The notes beneath the pieces were generated by a model. It saw only the letters and a program-made list of their open reading frames with translations, was not told the origin of the DNA and made no database searches. From contig JBHGNT010000010.1 in assembly GCA_043228905.1 (NCBI GenBank), positions 5,022,001-5,086,000 on the forward strand: a stretch of 64,000 bases of DNA, read 5' to 3'. Shown piece by piece: positions 59,724 through 64,000 of this stretch. Made by a program: the position numbers and the translations under genes. Within the stretch, counting starts at the first letter, position 1. Every line of letters begins with the position of its first letter. This DNA comes from Azolla caroliniana (Eukaryota; Polypodiophyta).

Positions 59724-59773
59724 CTCTCTCTCTCTCTCTCTCTCTCTCTATGTGTGTGTGTGTGTGTGTGTGT
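59724..59773. repeat. (CT)n(GT)n microsatellite
   Basis: A CT run to about 59748 followed by a GT run to 59773. Confidence 0.85.
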
Positions 59774-59867
59774 AGGTCACCTAACCCACCTCTTCCTCCA
59801 TAGGTCCCTTGACAAGCTGGCGCCTCCGCCTCTTTAAGCACGGCTCCTGGCTCCTCCTGGCCCACTG

Positions 59868-59888
59868 CCCCCCCCCCCCCCCCCCCCC
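59868..59888. repeat. Poly-C tract of 21 bases
   Basis: Twenty-one consecutive C bases. The true length is hard to determine by most sequencing methods. Confidence 0.85.
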
Positions 59889-60879
59889 ACTGTAATGGAA
59901 TACTACGAGGACCAATAGTGCTTTAGGTCTCTCTGCTTTCTAGAACTCAAGAGACCCAAGGAGAAGTTGCGAAAGGACCACAACACAACCACACAATGTT
60001 CGTCGACAAAGAACAATCATCGCTTTCTTTTCGCCTTGCTGCTCGGTCTCACACCTCGAGCCGATCAAGGGCTGCACAAATGGGCTCCTTCCTAACCAAT
60101 GCATCGTAAAAAGGGATTATGAATCATGATAGATCGAGCAATAGCAAATTGTCATGCTCGCCATCCCCATCCTCTTGAACCATGATCTTGCCACCCCTTG
60201 TTGTCGACAAAATAAAGGCCATTATCTCCTGCTTCAGATATCTCTCCATTTTAGATCAACCTATTGTAGAGATCTTTCGAAGACAGAAAGATGCAATATA
60301 TTTGGCTCAAGAATCTTACACATATCGATTATGAGATTCTTTAGTCATGTCTTAATTCTATTTCTATTTAATTTTTACTTAGTTATGTCTAGCTTGGTTT
60401 GTTGTTCTCAAATGTAAGCCAACATTTCAAGTTGTAGCCCCTTGTTTGGTTTTATGGGCCATCTTAGGCTCTTAAAATCTGTAAATATATATTTTTTCTT
60501 TTTCTTTTTGCTTTGAGTGTTCATCTATGTTATGTGAACATCTTTGCAATGATTGTGTCTCACAAAATTTATGACTAAATATATTTGCCATTTCTGTCAA
60601 TTGTTCGTAATGATGATATCTGTAAAAGCAAGGAACAATGTAGTTGTATGTTTTCAAGTCTAAATATAGGGCATGGGACTAATATGTCCGGAAAATGTGA
60701 GAGAACTACACAACATTTGCAAAATATGATATGTTTGTTCACTCATTTCTTAAATTAGTTCGCACATCTAATGTCTTTGATTAATTAATTAGTTTACTTT
60801 GTCAACGGTTTTTTTTAGTAACACTTTTATTAGTAGTGGGAAACCTCAAAGTGAGATGACAACCCACAAAGAATAAAGA
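59889..60879. other. Intergenic, nothing recognised
   Basis: Between the S-acyltransferase and Bax-inhibitor genes. Short frames only, no domain or repeat structure that I can support. It would include the distal promoter of the S-acyltransferase gene. Confidence 0.45.
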
Positions 60880-61110
60880 GAAGTATAAAAGTGTCAATTA
60901 GACTCTAAAGAGCTTAAAAGCACTCAAAGTAAAGATTGTAAATTTGCAGTGTGATGTCTCTAAGTTGCAAACAATCAAACAAAGATTGCCTGAGGGATTG
61001 CTTAAAGAAGCTGACTTCATGCAATTGATTTCGATCAAAGACCTTACTATTGCGGGCCATCCAGATGGTCTAGAGTGCCCAAAATCTTGACCAATCTTTG
61101 TCAACAATTT
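60880..61110 (-). pseudogene. LINE C-terminal remnant
   Basis: One minus-strand frame reads KDWSRFWAL, stop, TIWMARNSKVFDRNQLHEV, then a helical tail. The WALWTIWMARN pattern is typical of the C-terminal (zf-RVT) end of plant LINE ORF2 proteins. Only about 70 codons remain. Confidence 0.45.
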
Positions 61111-62272
61111 GGCTCCTCATCCCTTCTTAGAGAGCCCATCATTCATACAAAGACATTTTCATAGCTTCACTCGACACGTCTTCTTCCAAGCTTTTTCTTT
61201 GCTTTTTTTTTCATAAAAGACACATTGTTGACGTTGACCAAGCATTCATTAGCATTATCAACCATTTCTAGGGTTGTCTCATTCTCAAATAAAAGACGAG
61301 TGAGTGAACTTAATTTTTTTTTATTCGGAGAGGTTCGAGGAACGCCAATGTAGCACATCTATGCATCACAAACTTATATACAAGAATACATTAGTAAAAT
61401 CAATACAAAATGCAATAGTTTGAAGAAGTTTATAATAAAAAAATCATTAAAAATTCTATTTGAAAAATGGAACAGTACATTCCTTGCTTCTTTCCTTCGC
61501 AAAAGAGTGGAATGCCTAAATAGCTTTGGTATCAAAGAAGTCTGATACTGCATAAACATGCATGTGTGACTTACTAATGTAAGGCAATGCATACTGTAAT
61601 GCATCTGTACACATGAAAAAGGGCCAGTCGCTCAATTAAACTTGGGAATATTATGCCTCAAAGCATGCTTAATTACTTCCATACCACAAAATTCACTGGC
61701 TACAAGGAGAAAATTTAAACATTATTTTAGGGATGAAAGGGGAATCCTATAGTGCAAAAAGCAAATCTGAAAAAACATATAGAAATAGGACATAATTGTG
61801 ACCCACTTCCAAGTTGAGCATGTAAAATGATTGCGTAATAATCCACTTGCATGACAAACCCATAAAAGGATGAGGCAATAATCCACTTCCATGACAAGCC
61901 TATAGTATTATAACATAATAAAGTGGTCAATGAAAAGCCTCCAAAATTATCAACAATCAACTGAAAGGTATATATACATCACTGCTTGGGTCTTATTAAG
62001 AGCAATGGACCAAATACATCCCCATTCATGATAAAGTGCAATGTGGGAATATACTTGCCCTTGTCTATATGATGGATAAACACAATTACACAAAAGACTT
62101 CTGTATTTCAAGATGGATGCACCCAAAATTACAAGAATTCCAGCGAGAAATCAGCACAAAACCAGTTCAACTAGCACAATTGCCGATGTGCTAAAATACC
62201 TACCCATCATTATTACAATACAGTAGATATTTTGATAGTGTTATAACGTAAGATCGAACAAACTAGAGCCAT
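61111..62272. other. Intergenic, 3' of the Bax-inhibitor gene
   Basis: AT-rich sequence without a recognised gene. AATCCACTTCCATGACAA and similar words recur around 61840-61895, a weak local duplication. It would contain the 3' UTR of the gene ending at 62273. Confidence 0.45.
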
Positions 62273-63987
62273 TTATCGGTTAGATTTTAGCAAGCTGAGC
62301 AACATCAGGAAGAGATTTAAGATGTCTAGGTATAGCGCCACTGAAGCCCAAATATACTCATCATAGCTGAAACGTTGGATGAGGTTGTCGGTGTCAAAAA
62401 TGATATAGCCACAGAATATAAGAGCACCTACTCCGGCGTATATCGATGTTGAAATGGGCCCTAGAGGGAAGAAAGCCTGCAGAACATATAATAAATCACA
62501 TTCAACCCCAAGTAGACTCAAAAATGAAAAGAAGAACTCACAAAATGGCTTACACATTCAACCCAGGTGGGGCAGTAAAAAATTCACAGAATTAAAGAAC
62601 TGTAAACTGTGTGTTACCTGAATGATGCCGAAGACAATGAGGATGATAAGGGATGTAAACAAGAAAGGGCCCATGAAGGAGAAATCATAGCCTTTCTTTG
62701 CCGCCCAGAAAGTGTATGCAGTCAAAGATAGAACGACCACTGCTGTCAGAATCAAAGCTTCAAGAACTATGGCTCCTGATGATGAAAGAAAACAATAATC
62801 AACCCACGAGTTAATTTAATTTTGAAACTCTAAGTACTATCCGACGATATGGATACTGATGAAATACTCAATCCAATGGAAATTAGTGCTATTGATATTC
62901 TCACCACTAGTGAAGGCACAAGAGATACCAACAGAGCAGCTAAGGGCGATTGTGAAGATGCCAAGCAAAACGAGGTTTACCGGATGCTTCTGGCGATAAT
63001 AATACATGGGGCACATCACTGCAGCAACCACAAAATAAACAAATAGGTGAGTTACAATAATACCCTTGCATAAAAGGCCAAGCCACTATAATGTATTGGG
63101 CCTTGCACAAGGCCAAGTATATATATCCTGCACAAAGGCATAGACATGCCAAACAGGTACAATCTGCAAAAAAGATATAGTCATGGGGCATGGACAGCAG
63201 ACGTATAGCAACATTACCATTACCCAAAGCATGATGCAAATTCACAGCAATGGAAGTTCTTAAACACAGAGATACATGTATTAAATCATACACAAAAAGA
63301 TATAGTCATGGAGCATGGACAGCAGACATATAGCAACATTACCATTACCCAAAGCATTATGCACATTCACAGCCCATGGAAGATCTTAAATGCAAACATA
63401 CATGTATTCAATCATACACAAAAAGGCATAGTCATGGGGCATGGACTGCAGACATATAGCAACATTGCCATTACCCTAAGCATTATGCAAATTCACAGTC
63501 TATAGAAGATCTTAAATACACACATACATGTATTCAATCATACACACACATACATGTATTCAATCATACACACACATACATGTATTGAATTATACACACA
63601 CATACATGTATTGAATTATACACACACATACATGTATTCAATCATACGCATACGGGCGGCTGCGCACGCAGAGGCAAACATACATCCATACACAATAAGA
63701 GAGACAAGAAGAGAGGAAATCAAACCGATGAATGGCGTGAGGGCGACGACGTAGAGAATGGCAGGGGTATTGAGAAGGAACTGAGAGGTCGGGGTGTGGA
63801 GGACGACGAAGGATGCGACAATGGAGGTGAGGAGAAGCTGAATGCCGACAATGCCATAGACTTTGCGGATGAGGCCCCATCGCATCTCGCTCTCAGATGC
63901 AGAGATTCCCGGATATAGCACATCACCGCCCCCCTGTTGCTCCACATCATAGAATGAATTCCCCGGTTTGCCATATCCACCCAACAT
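62273..63987 (-). CDS. Bax-inhibitor-1 / LIFEGUARD-family membrane protein, 4 exons, 245 aa
   Basis: Exons in coding order: 63987-63726, 63018-62905, 62775-62618, 62476-62273; 738 nt, all introns GT-AG and in phase. The family consists of multi-pass ER, Golgi or tonoplast proteins that dampen cell death and influence calcium leak. Visible: a Gly-rich cytosolic N-terminus (MLGGYGKPGNSFYDVEQQGG), the family segment RWGLIRKVYGIVGIQLLLT, six to seven hydrophobic helices, and the C-terminal signature FDTDNLI plus LYLDILNLF, whose Asp residues are conserved in the family. Length is normal (about 235-250 aa for plant LFG/BI1-like proteins). The start ATG is only 13 bp from the window end, so the promoter is not seen. 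Confidence 0.94.
63165..63650. repeat. Minisatellites in intron 1 of the Bax-inhibitor gene
   Basis: Three copies of a 125-126-bp unit (ATAGTCATGG at 63177, 63302 and 63428) run into five copies of a 26-bp unit (TACATGTATT at 63525, 63551, 63577, 63603 and 63629). The 26-bp unit is an amplified piece of the end of the larger unit. Confidence 0.88.
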
Positions 63988-64000
63988 CTCTCTCTCTCTG

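Overview
The window is nuclear DNA from a flowering plant, probably one with a large, repeat-rich genome. The evidence is three intron-containing plant-type genes, long introns, and dense Ty1/copia and Ty3/gypsy LTR retrotransposons primed by initiator-Met tRNA. I cannot name the species. No organellar, bacterial or CRISPR-like sequence is visible.

Layout. 1-3.4 kb: non-genic DNA with a 236-bp tandem array derived from a PPR gene, a TG/TA microsatellite and tRNA-like repeats. 3.5-17.0 kb: retrotransposon nest 1. An old copia copy (B) is split by copia element A, and A is itself split by gypsy element G. 17.0-33.5 kb: nest 2. Copia element C is split by copia D, and D is split by an intact antisense copia element E. 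33.5-35.3 kb: unrecognised. 35.3-37.0 kb: another decayed copia copy (F). 37.97-50.89 kb (+): an 18-exon gene for a phosphohexomutase-family protein (611 aa), with LINE debris in its 5.7-kb intron 4. 51.96-59.43 kb (-): a 13-exon ankyrin-DHHC S-acyltransferase gene (577 aa), with a hAT-type MITE in intron 8. 62.27-63.99 kb (-): a 4-exon Bax-inhibitor-1/LIFEGUARD-family gene (245 aa) whose start codon lies 13 bases from the window end.

I assembled all three gene models by hand. Every exon junction keeps frame and all introns are GT-AG, except a likely GC-AG intron 1 in the acyltransferase gene. The three genes show no common pathway: a sugar-phosphate mutase relative, a membrane lipid-modifying enzyme and an ER-type membrane cell-death regulator. 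The phosphohexomutase and acyltransferase genes are convergent.

Most notable observations. In nest 2 the LTR ages follow nesting order (C oldest, E with identical LTRs). In nest 1 they do not: A has nearly identical LTRs but contains G, whose LTRs are strongly diverged. This suggests that A was retrotransposed as a composite already carrying G. The copia LTRs of several families also keep a roughly 24-bp inverted repeat around the TATA-like core, with paired base changes between related copies.
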